DNA from: a virus
IMG/VR virus record: IMGVR_UViG_3300047552_000676
Location: 1 to 64,000 of that record
Length of the DNA: 64,000 bases
Reading direction: 5' to 3' (one strand)
Shown: positions 51,719-58,807 of the stretch, in pieces
Position numbering within the stretch: the stretch's first letter is position 1
How the letters are laid out: every line of letters starts with the position of its first letter
Notes under the pieces: generated by a model
Databases searched by the model: none
The model's input: only the letters and a program-made list of their open reading frames with translations
What the model was told of the DNA's origin: nothing
Program-made: the position numbers and the translations under genes

Positions 51719-52125
51719 CTTTCGTATGCCCCGTCTCTACACAGTCAATCCCAGTAGTCTGCAATGTAAAAACTTGCATGTACTATAAGGAAGGATCAAA
51801 CTTCAGGTGTGGCTACACGAAGCTACAGTCTGAGATCACTGGAAGTAAATCAGAAGCTGAGACTAGAAAGGTAATAGAAAAGTTCTTTAACATCGATGAA
51901 GAAGAGGTAGATTCCGCCGTCGAACGCATTAGCAAAGTCTTGCAGTTAGGAGAGTATTTTACTTTCGTGTTTGACAAGAGCTTGTTAGATACGAAAGCAA
52001 AGGATCTTGACGAACTAATGAAGAGTCAATTAAAATTCGAAGCCTGGAAGACCAGGACTCACGCTACCATGTCATTCAATGACATGGTTCGCACCATTCA
52101 TTTTGTAAAAACCACACTGAGGTAA
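51715..52125 (+). CDS. small protein with N-terminal Cys cluster
   Basis: 136 aa. The N-terminus contains VCNVKTCMYYKEGSNFRCGY, a possible zinc site, followed by a helical charged region. It overlaps the resolvase stop by 4 bp. No family recognised. Confidence 0.65.
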   Translation: MTFVCPVSTQSIPVVCNVKTCMYYKEGSNFRCGYTKLQSEITGSKSEAETRKVIEKFFNIDEEEVDSAVERISKVLQLGEYFTFVFDKSLLDTKAKDLDELMKSQLKFEAWKTRTHATMSFNDMVRTIHFVKTTLR

Positions 52126-52127
52126 CT

Positions 52128-52847
52128 ATGAGAACCATTTCAATTACGGAAGCATCTGAAGACCCGTCTCAATCACTATGGGTAGTCAACATCTCGTCTA
52201 GAGTAACGGAGACAGGCGGTGATGTGCTTATTACAATCCCGGGCAAGGGCAATACATCACACGTTCTGAACATTCGTAAATCCTGGCTACCTGAACTTGT
52301 TACTAACCGTTATGCGAAGGCGCTGATTCTAGAAAGCGTATACTTCACGGAAGCAGTAAACTCGGGAATGATTGCCATCATCCCCGAAGAAGACGCTAAG
52401 AAGCTGCTGTCTAGCCCGGAGGCGGGCGTTGAAAAGCGTAGACTGGCTGAGCTAGACAACCTAGCAAAGCAGGCAGTGGCGGCTAAGAGCATCGGTAAGA
52501 ACGTCATGATCTCTACGGGTGACGAAGAGGAAGACCGTATTGCCGAAGAGCGTGCGGCTTCTAAAGCCAGTGGTAACAAGTTCGTCACCATGCGCAATGC
52601 ACTTGACGACGACAATTCGGATGACGATTCGGAAGATAGCTCGCTGGATAAGGATGTCAGTCCTAGTTTCAAAGGATGGGTTACGAAGCTGAATAACTTT
52701 GATGAGAGTCGTGTGGACGAGGTAAAGAACGAGATCAAAGTGCGTGGGGAAATGACTAGGTCTGAGGCAGCGTACCTGTCCAAGACGTTGAAGTTTCAAG
52801 CTATCGCGGCGAGGATCTCAAAACAGTTGCAACGAACTGAAGCGTAA
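52128..52847 (+). CDS. protein of unknown function with acidic low-complexity middle
   Basis: 239 aa. The N-terminal domain (ISSRVTETGGDVLITIPGKG) is followed by an acidic run (DDDNSDDDSEDSS) near residues 163-175 and a helical C-terminus. The acidic stretch recalls DNA-mimic or scaffold-like proteins, but no family is recognised. It ends just before the bidirectional terminator. Confidence 0.65.
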   Translation: MRTISITEASEDPSQSLWVVNISSRVTETGGDVLITIPGKGNTSHVLNIRKSWLPELVTNRYAKALILESVYFTEAVNSGMIAIIPEEDAKKLLSSPEAGVEKRRLAELDNLAKQAVAAKSIGKNVMISTGDEEEDRIAEERAASKASGNKFVTMRNALDDDNSDDDSEDSSLDKDVSPSFKGWVTKLNNFDESRVDEVKNEIKVRGEMTRSEAAYLSKTLKFQAIAARISKQLQRTEA

Positions 52848-52864
52848 GAACTCGCAGACGCAAT

Positions 52865-52912
52865 AAGAAAAGCCCCCCGTAGACTCAACATCTACGGGGG
52901 GCTTTTCTTTTG
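52865..52912. terminator. bidirectional Rho-independent terminator
   Basis: Stem AGCCCCCCGTAGA with TCTACGGGGGGCT and a CTCAACA loop, A-rich and T-rich flanks on both sides. Almost identical to the terminator at 41-88. It separates the plus operon from the convergent repeat-protein gene. Confidence 0.88.
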
Positions 52913-52916
52913 GCTA

Positions 52917-53510
52917 TCATTTAGCCTTCTTTGGATTACGCTCTGGAAAAGCCTTTAGGTATCGGCGTTTCCATGCGGAGTTTTTGAAAATGGCTTCTTC
53001 CCCCGCAAGGAAAGGTTCCTTCAAAACGTGTATTGCGTATAGACAGGATTCAAACGGCTCTTTAGCGATGGCCTTTTCACCCGGAGGCCAAGGGGCCTTT
53101 AGGACAAGCCTAGCATAAGTGTACGCGTCCCCAGGAGATTTAGAGATAGCTTCCTCCCCTGCCGGAAAAGGCTTTTTCAGAACGAACATAGCATACTCAC
53201 ATGCGTAGAACGGCTTTTTAGAGATAGCCGCTTCACCCTTAGGCCAAGGTTTTTTCAAGACAGTCTCTGCATATTCAAGTGCGTGTGCAGCGCTCTTAGC
53301 TATAGCATCTTCACCAGCAGGGAAAGGTTTCTTGAGGACTCTACGGGCGTAGAGTCCTGCGTATTTAGACTGTTTCGCCCAGAGATGTTCAAATTCCTTC
53401 AGTTTGCTAGGTCTGGCTTTGTATTTCTCCCAAACAGTCTCCGGGTAATGAGTTTCCAGCTTTTCATGATGTTTGAGAGTAGATGGTTTAGAATGGAGTT
53501 CGTATAGCAT
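52917..53510 (-). CDS. 26-residue-repeat protein (FPxGExAI family), copy B
   Basis: About 197 aa with five tandem units of about 26 residues (for example FPAGEEAISKSPGDAYTYA). The N-terminal 70 residues match those of copy A (LYELHSKPSTLKHHEKLETH versus LYDLHSNPSTLRHHDKLETH). I start at ATG 53510, the position equivalent to copy A; an upstream TTG is possible. It is a self-contained unit with its own 27-bp upstream block and terminator and is probably a duplicate of 93-764. Confidence 0.85.
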   Translation of the reverse strand: MLYELHSKPSTLKHHEKLETHYPETVWEKYKARPSKLKEFEHLWAKQSKYAGLYARRVLKKPFPAGEDAIAKSAAHALEYAETVLKKPWPKGEAAISKKPFYACEYAMFVLKKPFPAGEEAISKSPGDAYTYARLVLKAPWPPGEKAIAKEPFESCLYAIHVLKEPFLAGEEAIFKNSAWKRRYLKAFPERNPKKAK

Positions 53511-53526
53511 AAGAGGTTGCCTATTG

Positions 53527-53553
53527 AGATGCAATAAAATTGCAGTTCTAAAA
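53527..53553 (-). promoter_or_regulatory. 27-bp conserved upstream block with palindrome, copy B
   Basis: Identical to 778-804 over all 27 bases, including the TGCAAT-AAA-ATTGCA palindrome. It lies between the terminator of the operon to the right and the start of copy B. It may be a promoter, an operator, or a recombination site that moved with the cassette. Confidence 0.55.
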
Positions 53554-53555
53554 CG

Positions 53556-53599
53556 AAGAAAGCCCCTGTGGATATAGATTCCACAGGGGCTTTCTTTTT
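53556..53599. terminator. Rho-independent terminator at the end of the 58-53.6 kb operon
   Basis: Stem AAAGCCCCTGTGGA with TCCACAGGGGCTTT and a short loop, followed by T-rich sequence. It lies directly after the stop of 53602-54663 and before the repeat-protein cassette. Confidence 0.88.
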
Positions 53600-53601
53600 G
53601 C

Positions 53602-54663
53602 TTAGTCAGAGACAGAGAGCACGTTGGTCTTCAGGTTGAACAAGAACCTAGAAGCTAGCTCTTCGTTCAGACGCATGAACTGGCAGGCTTTGCCAAAGTA
53701 AGTAGGGTAGCTCATAGAGTGAACAGCTTCTGTGTTGTCCTCACCCAGGAATTCCGAGAATCTACTAGAAGGATATCCCAGGAGGATATGCAGAAGCTGG
53801 CGTTGCTTCTCTGTCAGCTTGGGGTTATGTCGTAGGTCGCGAATGGTGGTTTGCATCGACCAGGACATTCCAGTATTTGGTCTACCATCAATCCCTACGA
53901 TGAGCAGAGAGTTATGGATGGTAGTGCCATCTGGCGTAAGAAATTGACCAGTTCCATCTGAGATGGAACTCAAAGATACTGTAGTCTTCTCGAATCCGGT
54001 TTTCGTTTTGATTAGTTCGTTATTCTTAGCAGTGGTTAGTTCGCTGATCAGGTTGATGCCGCGACGCTTTGCTACCGTCTTGGCAATAGCGATCGCATGG
54101 CCCTCTGTAGCATAGCAAGGATAGGCTCGAAGCAGACCGTACAGCGCCCAATTATTGAGCTCGCCCTCCAACTGATGGTCCGTCCAACCAAAGGATGTCT
54201 GGAGGAAAGACATCTTTCGGTGGATAAACTTGCGGACATACGTCGTGTAGTCTGCTGACGTAAGCGTCTTGCCTATCAGATCGTCAAGAGCTTGCGGTGT
54301 GATCAGCGCATAAGTTTTCGCCTGGGACTTCAGCGTCGCGGCCAATGGACCATGTTGCAAAGCAAGAATGGCCTGATTCTGTTCGATGCGGGAAAGCCCA
54401 AGTTCCACCCCTTTGATGGGGGAGGTCACCTGCGAAAACAGAAAGATCTTGCCGCACTTCAGGAGCTGACCGTTGCTGTGTAGCTGTAGTCGCCAGGAAA
54501 GAAAATCAAACTCGATGTTGCTCTTTGCCAGAAAAGAGCGGATGTCGTTTTGATTTATGCCACGGAACACGTAGTTGAAAAGGTGACCTAGCAAAGCACA
54601 TCGCTTCGCTGGAGGTAGCCTCTTCAAAGACTCTTCGTGCCCTTCAAACATTGTATTAGGCAT
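53602..54663 (-). CDS. unknown protein, weak sigma-factor-like features
   Basis: About 353 aa from ATG 54663 (GGAG seven bases upstream). A helical region (DHQLEGELNNWALYGLLRAYP) and a C-terminal LTEKQRQLLHILLGYPSSRFSEFLG could correspond to sigma region 2 and a region 4-like helix-turn-helix, but no conserved sigma motif is certain. It is the last gene of the right-hand operon and might be a regulator of phage transcription; this is speculative. Confidence 0.55.
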   Translation of the reverse strand: MPNTMFEGHEESLKRLPPAKRCALLGHLFNYVFRGINQNDIRSFLAKSNIEFDFLSWRLQLHSNGQLLKCGKIFLFSQVTSPIKGVELGLSRIEQNQAILALQHGPLAATLKSQAKTYALITPQALDDLIGKTLTSADYTTYVRKFIHRKMSFLQTSFGWTDHQLEGELNNWALYGLLRAYPCYATEGHAIAIAKTVAKRRGINLISELTTAKNNELIKTKTGFEKTTVSLSSISDGTGQFLTPDGTTIHNSLLIVGIDGRPNTGMSWSMQTTIRDLRHNPKLTEKQRQLLHILLGYPSSRFSEFLGEDNTEAVHSMSYPTYFGKACQFMRLNEELASRFLFNLKTNVLSVSD

Positions 54664-55390
54664 CTTCGCTCTCCATGACAGGCATCTTGGCGTCCTTCTC
54701 CACCACGACTTCCAACATCTTGAGCTTGTTGTTCTTGACGCGCTTCTTGCCAGCATACTTCGCCATTTCTTCTAGCGTTTCCTGCGCGGTCTCAATGGTA
54801 GGTGGCTCGTAGTCTTCAGTGATTTCGTTCTTGTGAACTTTGCGCGGCTCGTACAGCTTGCCTTCGGCAAGAAGCTTCTTCTTACGCTTCTTGAAGACTT
54901 CAACCGACACCACCGAGTCCTGTAGGATGCTGGCGATAACCGGCTTCTTCGCACCCTTGAAGTAGGATTTGCCTACGATTGAAATTGTCTTGTCTACCCC
55001 AGTACCAAGGACATAGCCGCTGTAGTAGTTGTCAAGGTAGTCGGGACCAAGACGGAAGTAGACTTTCTGTAAGAAAGTGAAGCCAAACTTTTCCAGTGAG
55101 CCTGCAGTCTTGAGTAGACCCATCAGAACGCGACACTGCTTCGGGGTCATGGAAGCAATCGTGGAGGCCAGCATCGAAAAGGTTTCCGGTGAGATGGCAC
55201 TCAATACGCTGACGTTCGCTGTGTAACATGGTGGAGCCGTACCGTAGGCTTTGACGCCCAGAGTGGCACAGGGTTTTCCAATAGACGGATGAGACGTCCC
55301 GTTGAAGTGCATGCAATCTCCGCAACGCAGGATTACGTTGCTGCGAGTTGCGCCAGCATTTTGGACGAATCTTTTTTCAAGCTTAGACAA
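54656..55390 (-). CDS. protein with N-terminal Cys-rich motif, unknown
   Basis: 244 aa. RCGDCMHF and a later GKPCATLGVKAYGTAPPC form a Cys-rich zinc-type motif near residues 23-56. The rest is helical and basic (KKRKKKLLAEGKL). It may bind nucleic acid. It overlaps the downstream gene by 8 bp. Confidence 0.65.
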   Translation of the reverse strand: MSKLEKRFVQNAGATRSNVILRCGDCMHFNGTSHPSIGKPCATLGVKAYGTAPPCYTANVSVLSAISPETFSMLASTIASMTPKQCRVLMGLLKTAGSLEKFGFTFLQKVYFRLGPDYLDNYYSGYVLGTGVDKTISIVGKSYFKGAKKPVIASILQDSVVSVEVFKKRKKKLLAEGKLYEPRKVHKNEITEDYEPPTIETAQETLEEMAKYAGKKRVKNNKLKMLEVVVEKDAKMPVMESEDA

Positions 55391-55393
55391 GAG

Positions 55394-55864
55394 CTATCTC
55401 CGTTGAAATACACGATTGAATTCGTTTGTGATCAACCTCTTGATCACGTTCTGACGACTCAGTTTATAAAAGTTTGTCAGTTGATCTAGCTGGCTCTTTA
55501 CTTGGTTGTCCAGCCCTAAGACGACGGGAAATCGTTTGTTCGGGTCGCCTGACGCGTAGTCGTGAGCAATCTGCACTCTAGTAGCTAGAAATAGCAGGCG
55601 CTCCATTTCAGGGGCCTTCATGCCTAGAGTGAGGTTGAAATAACTACGATTAGAGATTAGCTTGAGAGCTACATTATGCATCAGTGTGTGATGCCCTGTG
55701 CATAGAGTTACTGTGGGTCCGTCTGTTCCTCCATAGGCCCTTGGTACAATGTGATGTTCATGCCGAATCGTATGCGGGTCGCCACCTGAATCTGCCAGAA
55801 GTTTTCTACATATCCAGCACACGTTGAGGCGTTTACTGAATTCTTCTACCGGCAGATTGCTCAT
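55394..55864 (-). CDS. HNH endonuclease with RHH-like C-terminus
   Basis: 156 aa. HNH features: CWIC at 16-19, HEHHIVPRAYGGTDGPTVTLCTGHHTLMHN, with the paired His at 37-38 and a second His pair at 58-59, ending in LMHN. The C-terminal SQLDQLTNFYKLSRQNVIKR resembles a ribbon-helix-helix DNA-binding segment. It might be a homing nuclease, packaging cofactor or host-DNA degrader. It lies within an operon rather than as a solitary insertion. Confidence 0.78.
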   Translation of the reverse strand: MSNLPVEEFSKRLNVCWICRKLLADSGGDPHTIRHEHHIVPRAYGGTDGPTVTLCTGHHTLMHNVALKLISNRSYFNLTLGMKAPEMERLLFLATRVQIAHDYASGDPNKRFPVVLGLDNQVKSQLDQLTNFYKLSRQNVIKRLITNEFNRVFQRR

Positions 55865-56376
55865 TAGAATCTACCACCTAGTTGCAAGGCGTCGGCAATC
55901 GCCAGAACGTTTTCAGCCTCGGCATTGAAGTGCTTCACCAGCATTTCATATCCCTGGTCGGCAGACGTAAGATAATGGATGTCGAATGCCAAGTCTTTTC
56001 CACCAAGCGCATCACCCATTGCTCGACACCAGCTCCTTGCCGACTTGGAAACCATGCCATCATCTGCGATGGAAAAGTACGGGATAAAGTTTGTGTACTC
56101 GTCGGCACCGAGCTCCATCATAAAATCCCGAGCCATCTTTCCGAATCCGGGGACGCAGCCCGCGACATAGGAACTGATACCTGTCACATCGTTGAACAGA
56201 TGTCGAAACACCATGGGTTGGAACGTTTGCTCGAAGGGGGTTTCCAGTCCTTTCTTTCGAGGAATCCCTGGTGGAGTAACGTACATGACTGGATGGGAGT
56301 TAGCCTTGATCGGAGCCAGTCTAGTTAGGTTATGCCAGTATTCCAAACTCTCTGGTCTCAATACAGCGACGTACAT
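55864..56376 (-). CDS. protein of unknown function
   Basis: 170 aa, alpha/beta in appearance (MYVAVLRPESLEYWHNL). No catalytic motif is recognised. It overlaps the HNH gene by one base. No membrane or signal segments. Confidence 0.65.
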   Translation of the reverse strand: MYVAVLRPESLEYWHNLTRLAPIKANSHPVMYVTPPGIPRKKGLETPFEQTFQPMVFRHLFNDVTGISSYVAGCVPGFGKMARDFMMELGADEYTNFIPYFSIADDGMVSKSARSWCRAMGDALGGKDLAFDIHYLTSADQGYEMLVKHFNAEAENVLAIADALQLGGRF

Positions 56377-56384
56377 GGTACACC

Positions 56385-57257
56385 TTACTTTCTGTTCTCA
56401 AAAGGGAAACTCCACTTCTTGATAAGAAAGGAAAGCACCTTGCTGTCCACGATCGTACACTGCTTGAGCATTTCCATTTCTTTAGAGTTCATCATCCAAA
56501 TCCAAGTGGCATCCCACCAATAGATAGGCTCAGCGATTTGTACTAGCTTCATAGAGCTAAACTTTTTCGAGACGATTTCAACCACTTCCTGAATAGCCTG
56601 CTCTCTAGTGTCAGCAAAGGCTTTTGAAATCTTCTCTTTGTCCTGCGTCTTCATCGCAGGCATCAAGCCGCGAACATAGTCGTTGGACACCCCAATCACA
56701 AACTGTTTGTTCAGGATCGGATAATCCGCAAAGTTTGTCGCCAGGATGCCCTTCGCGTTCAGCTTGCGCACTGACAACGGCGGAGTGGTGATAGTAAGAA
56801 CTGGGACGTACCCAGCAAAGGTTCCATCGCGTTGAATGCGCGATTGAACCGCGTTCATGTTCTTGTCGTACGTCTTCAGAGTACGCGTGTCAAGATCGTT
56901 CGCAATCTTTTCCGGCAGATCGTTCCCGCGCTTGAGCTCACCGATTGCAATACCAATTGAAAAGCTGAGCTCCTTGTACGCGTCTGCCAGCTCTTCCTTT
57001 GCGGCCTTCTGCATCAGAGTATCTGACTCTAGCCCTTCCCGTACCGAAGTGACGGTGTTCTTGAACTTGTAGATCACCTTCTTCATGCCGGGCAGCATGG
57101 TGAGCAAACGCGACAACGTTGGTTGGATTGTCTTCCATTCAAAACGCTGCGCGGCCCTGTTCAGGTCTTCCACCAGTTCATAGGCTTCCGACTCATCAAA
57201 AGCGACGGGTGTGTCCAAGTCAGGTGCTTCGTCTGTAGTCGCTACGAGTGATTTCAT
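56385..57257 (-). CDS. protein of unknown function
   Basis: 290 aa, with an acidic N-terminus (DEAPDLDTPVAFDESEAYELVED) and a helical central part (ELADAYKELSFSIGIAIGEL). The C-terminus is Trp-rich (YWWDATWIWMM). No family recognised. It follows the lysine-rich protein gene, separated by the hairpin at 57288-57323. Confidence 0.65.
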   Translation of the reverse strand: MKSLVATTDEAPDLDTPVAFDESEAYELVEDLNRAAQRFEWKTIQPTLSRLLTMLPGMKKVIYKFKNTVTSVREGLESDTLMQKAAKEELADAYKELSFSIGIAIGELKRGNDLPEKIANDLDTRTLKTYDKNMNAVQSRIQRDGTFAGYVPVLTITTPPLSVRKLNAKGILATNFADYPILNKQFVIGVSNDYVRGLMPAMKTQDKEKISKAFADTREQAIQEVVEIVSKKFSSMKLVQIAEPIYWWDATWIWMMNSKEMEMLKQCTIVDSKVLSFLIKKWSFPFENRK

Positions 57258-57287
57258 GTGGGAACTTTCTGTAAAGTGAAAACGCCA

Positions 57288-57323
57288 ATAGGGCGCTAGA
57301 CCCTTGGAAGCCTAGCGCCCTAT
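57288..57323 (-). terminator. 12-bp perfect inverted repeat after the lysine-rich protein gene
   Basis: ATAGGGCGCTAG and CTAGCGCCCTAT flank a 12-nt loop, followed on the minus strand by TTGGCGTTTTC. It may be a partial terminator or mRNA-processing or stabilising stem between two genes of the same operon. Confidence 0.55.
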
Positions 57324-57332
57324 CACTGATTG

Positions 57333-57731
57333 TCAGTCCACTTCCGGGAAGTCGTCGTCATCGTCCTTGGACTTCTTCGACTTCTTGCCAGAGTCTTTGC
57401 CCTTCTTGCCTTTGCCTTCGGGCTTGATCTTCTTGGCGGGACCCTTCTTGCCTTCCTTCTTGGCCTTCTTGCCTTCCTTCTTTTCCTTCTTGGCCTTCTT
57501 TTCCTTGCCTTCCTTCTTCTCCTTCTTGCCTTCCTTCTTGGCTTTCTTTTCCTTGCCTTCCTTCTTGACCTTCTTGCCTTCCTTCTTTTCCTTCTTTTCC
57601 TTCTTGGCCTTCTTGGGGGCTTCGTCGCCGTCGTCGGACTCGTCCAGCAGGCCCAGCATCTTTTCGTCCAGAGAAGAGACCTTCTCCATCAGCTTGGCAC
57701 GGATCTTCATCAGCTTCTGCAGCTTCTTCAT
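57333..57731 (-). CDS. lysine-rich histone H1-like protein with acidic end
   Basis: About 132 aa from ATG 57731 (GGAG eight bases upstream). Residues about 45-125 consist mainly of Lys, Glu and Gly repeats (KKEKKEGKKAKKEGK type), ending in DDDDDFPEVD. The N-terminal 35 residues form a short helix. Composition resembles histone H1-type DNA condensers and could coat or compact DNA or recruit partners. Extreme repetitiveness makes frame-shifted overlapping ORFs appear on the same strand and the opposite one; these are not real. Confidence 0.75.
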   Translation of the reverse strand: MKKLQKLMKIRAKLMEKVSSLDEKMLGLLDESDDGDEAPKKAKKEKKEKKEGKKVKKEGKEKKAKKEGKKEKKEGKEKKAKKEKKEGKKAKKEGKKGPAKKIKPEGKGKKGKDSGKKSKKSKDDDDDFPEVD

Positions 57732-57748
57732 AACTATCACTCCATGGA

Positions 57749-57801
57749 ATGAGAGTGGCACGCTTGAAAAGTACCTTGATCGAGGCGCGTGCCACTCTCA
57801 T
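57749..57801 (-). promoter_or_regulatory. 15-bp perfect inverted repeat in the leader of the lysine-rich gene
   Basis: ATGAGAGTGGCACGC (57749-57763) and its exact complement GCGTGCCACTCTCAT (57787-57801) are separated by 23 nt. On the minus strand the stem ends a few bases before the GGAG ribosome site of the gene at 57333-57731. It could regulate translation or act as a partial terminator between this gene and 57838-58089. Confidence 0.6.
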
Positions 57802-57837
57802 GAGAAGGAGAGAGGCCTCGATCGTGGGTTCTAAAAC

Positions 57838-58089
57838 TTAGGCCGCCAGACGCCGATTGCATTCAGCGATGTGGGCATCGAGGAAGCGATTCTGCCGCTG
57901 CAAGAGGCGCATCTTGCGGTTGATGAGCGTTTGCTCTTCCATCGGGTTGGAGCAGTTCTCCAAGGCTTCCGAAAGCGCGTCGTTCAGCTTGTTGTACGCG
58001 TCGTTCCGACGGCTGAACTTCTTCATGTAATCCAGGGTTTCTTGGACAGAGGCCAGAACGTTCTTCGTCTTTTGCAGAGTGGTTTGCAT
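57838..58089 (-). CDS. small helical protein, first gene of operon
   Basis: 83 aa, mainly helical and charged (LASVQETLDYMKKFSRRNDA). An AAGG element lies eight bases upstream of the ATG and a strong sigma70-type promoter (58138-58166) about 50 bp before it, so this gene should be highly transcribed. No family recognised. Confidence 0.75.
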   Translation of the reverse strand: MQTTLQKTKNVLASVQETLDYMKKFSRRNDAYNKLNDALSEALENCSNPMEEQTLINRKMRLLQRQNRFLDAHIAECNRRLAA

Positions 58090-58137
58090 ACAAGCCTTGA
58101 GGTTGGTGGTTTTACACTAGGGCTGCGCCCTGGATAA

Positions 58138-58166
58138 ATTATACCATAAATCAAAACAAAATGCAA
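58138..58166 (-). promoter_or_regulatory. sigma70-like promoter P1
   Basis: On the minus strand TTGCAT (58161-58166) and TATAAT (58138-58143) are separated by exactly 17 bases. A second copy at 63825-63853 shows the same flanks, GGTAyAAT and CTTGCATTTT. It should drive the operon that begins at 58089. Confidence 0.85.
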
Positions 58167-58169
58167 GGA

Positions 58170-58566
58170 CTATTTGGGAGGGGCTAGTGTCTCCCCCTCT
58201 GCTCACACCCGGGATCGCTTTTGCGATCTTGCCTGTGAGTTCGAGCAGTGCGTCGCTCTTAAACGTTTCTCGCTTACCCGGCGACGAGGCATCACAGGTT
58301 CGGAGACCAGTGAACCGTTTCGCTGTTACGAGGCCACCCGTGAACTCCGTGGCGGCACTGGAGGCAGGTCATTAAATTTCATCTTAGACGTCAGACCTTT
58401 AACGTGACTCATGCCAGTCTGGAGTTGCTCCACGTATCGGCACTACCTTGTTCAGCAACCAAACAACGAACTGAAAAGCTGCTGAAGTAAGCTCACTGCA
58501 ATTGAGTCTAAGACTATCTGCATTTATCGCGCTCGGTCGGCACTCAGTATGCAGCGGACTGAAAAC
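58170..58566 (-). ncRNA. candidate structured non-coding RNA downstream of tRNA-Val
   Basis: About 400 bases without a plausible gene on either strand but with many short stems on the minus strand: TTCAGCA/TGCTGAA, GGAG-CAA-CTCC, GGTTC/GAACC, GCCAC/GTGGC, CTCACA with GATCGC-AAAA-GCGATC inside and TGTGAG closing, and GAGGGG/CCCCTC before P1. Two of these can also pair with CCTGTGA/TCACAGG, giving an alternative fold. Position beside tRNAs recalls large phage RNAs of ROOL or GOLLD type, but I cannot match either. Folding and homology searches are needed to confirm. Confidence 0.4.
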
Positions 58567-58640
58567 TGGTAGCCCCTACAAGAATCGAACTTGTGTATCC
58601 GCCGTGTAAAAGCGATGTTCTACCATTGAACTAAGGGGCT
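58567..58640 (-). tRNA. tRNA-Val (anticodon UAC)
   Basis: Acceptor AGCCCCT pairs with AGGGGCT, T-loop TTCGATT, anticodon loop TTTACAC giving UAC. Encoded CCA follows the discriminator A. The first tRNA of the array as read leftwards toward the operon promoter. Confidence 0.92.
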
Positions 58641-58649
58641 GAAAATTGA

Positions 58650-58723
58650 TGGGAAGGGCTGGATTCAAACCAGCGACGCAAGCCTTATAATGGACTCCGC
58701 TCTATCAACTGAGCTACCCTCCC
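58650..58723 (-). tRNA. tRNA-Ile (anticodon UAU)
   Basis: Acceptor GGGAGGG with CCTTCCC (one G-U), D-arm TAGCTCAGTTGATAGAGC, anticodon loop ATTATAA giving UAU, T-loop TTTGAAT. One mismatch lies in the anticodon stem. CCA is not encoded (TCA follows). Confidence 0.85.
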
Positions 58724-58729
58724 GAAATC

Positions 58730-58803
58730 TGGAGCGGGAAACGGGAATCGAACCCGTGTCATTAGCTTGGAAGGCTAAGGTTCTACCATTAAACTACTCC
58801 CGC
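58730..58803 (-). tRNA. tRNA-Gly (anticodon UCC)
   Basis: Acceptor GCGGGAG with TTCCCGC, anticodon stem TTAGC/GCTAA with loop CTTCCAA giving UCC, T-loop TTCGATT, encoded CCA. A short leader separates it from the tmRNA coding piece. Confidence 0.93.
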
Positions 58804-58807
58804 AAGA

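Noticed and set aside
57330-57834. Several overlapping long frames in both strands over the lysine-rich gene
   Set aside because: They are caused by the repetitive AAG/GAA codons. Only the minus frame starting at 57731 has a good ribosome site and a sensible end.
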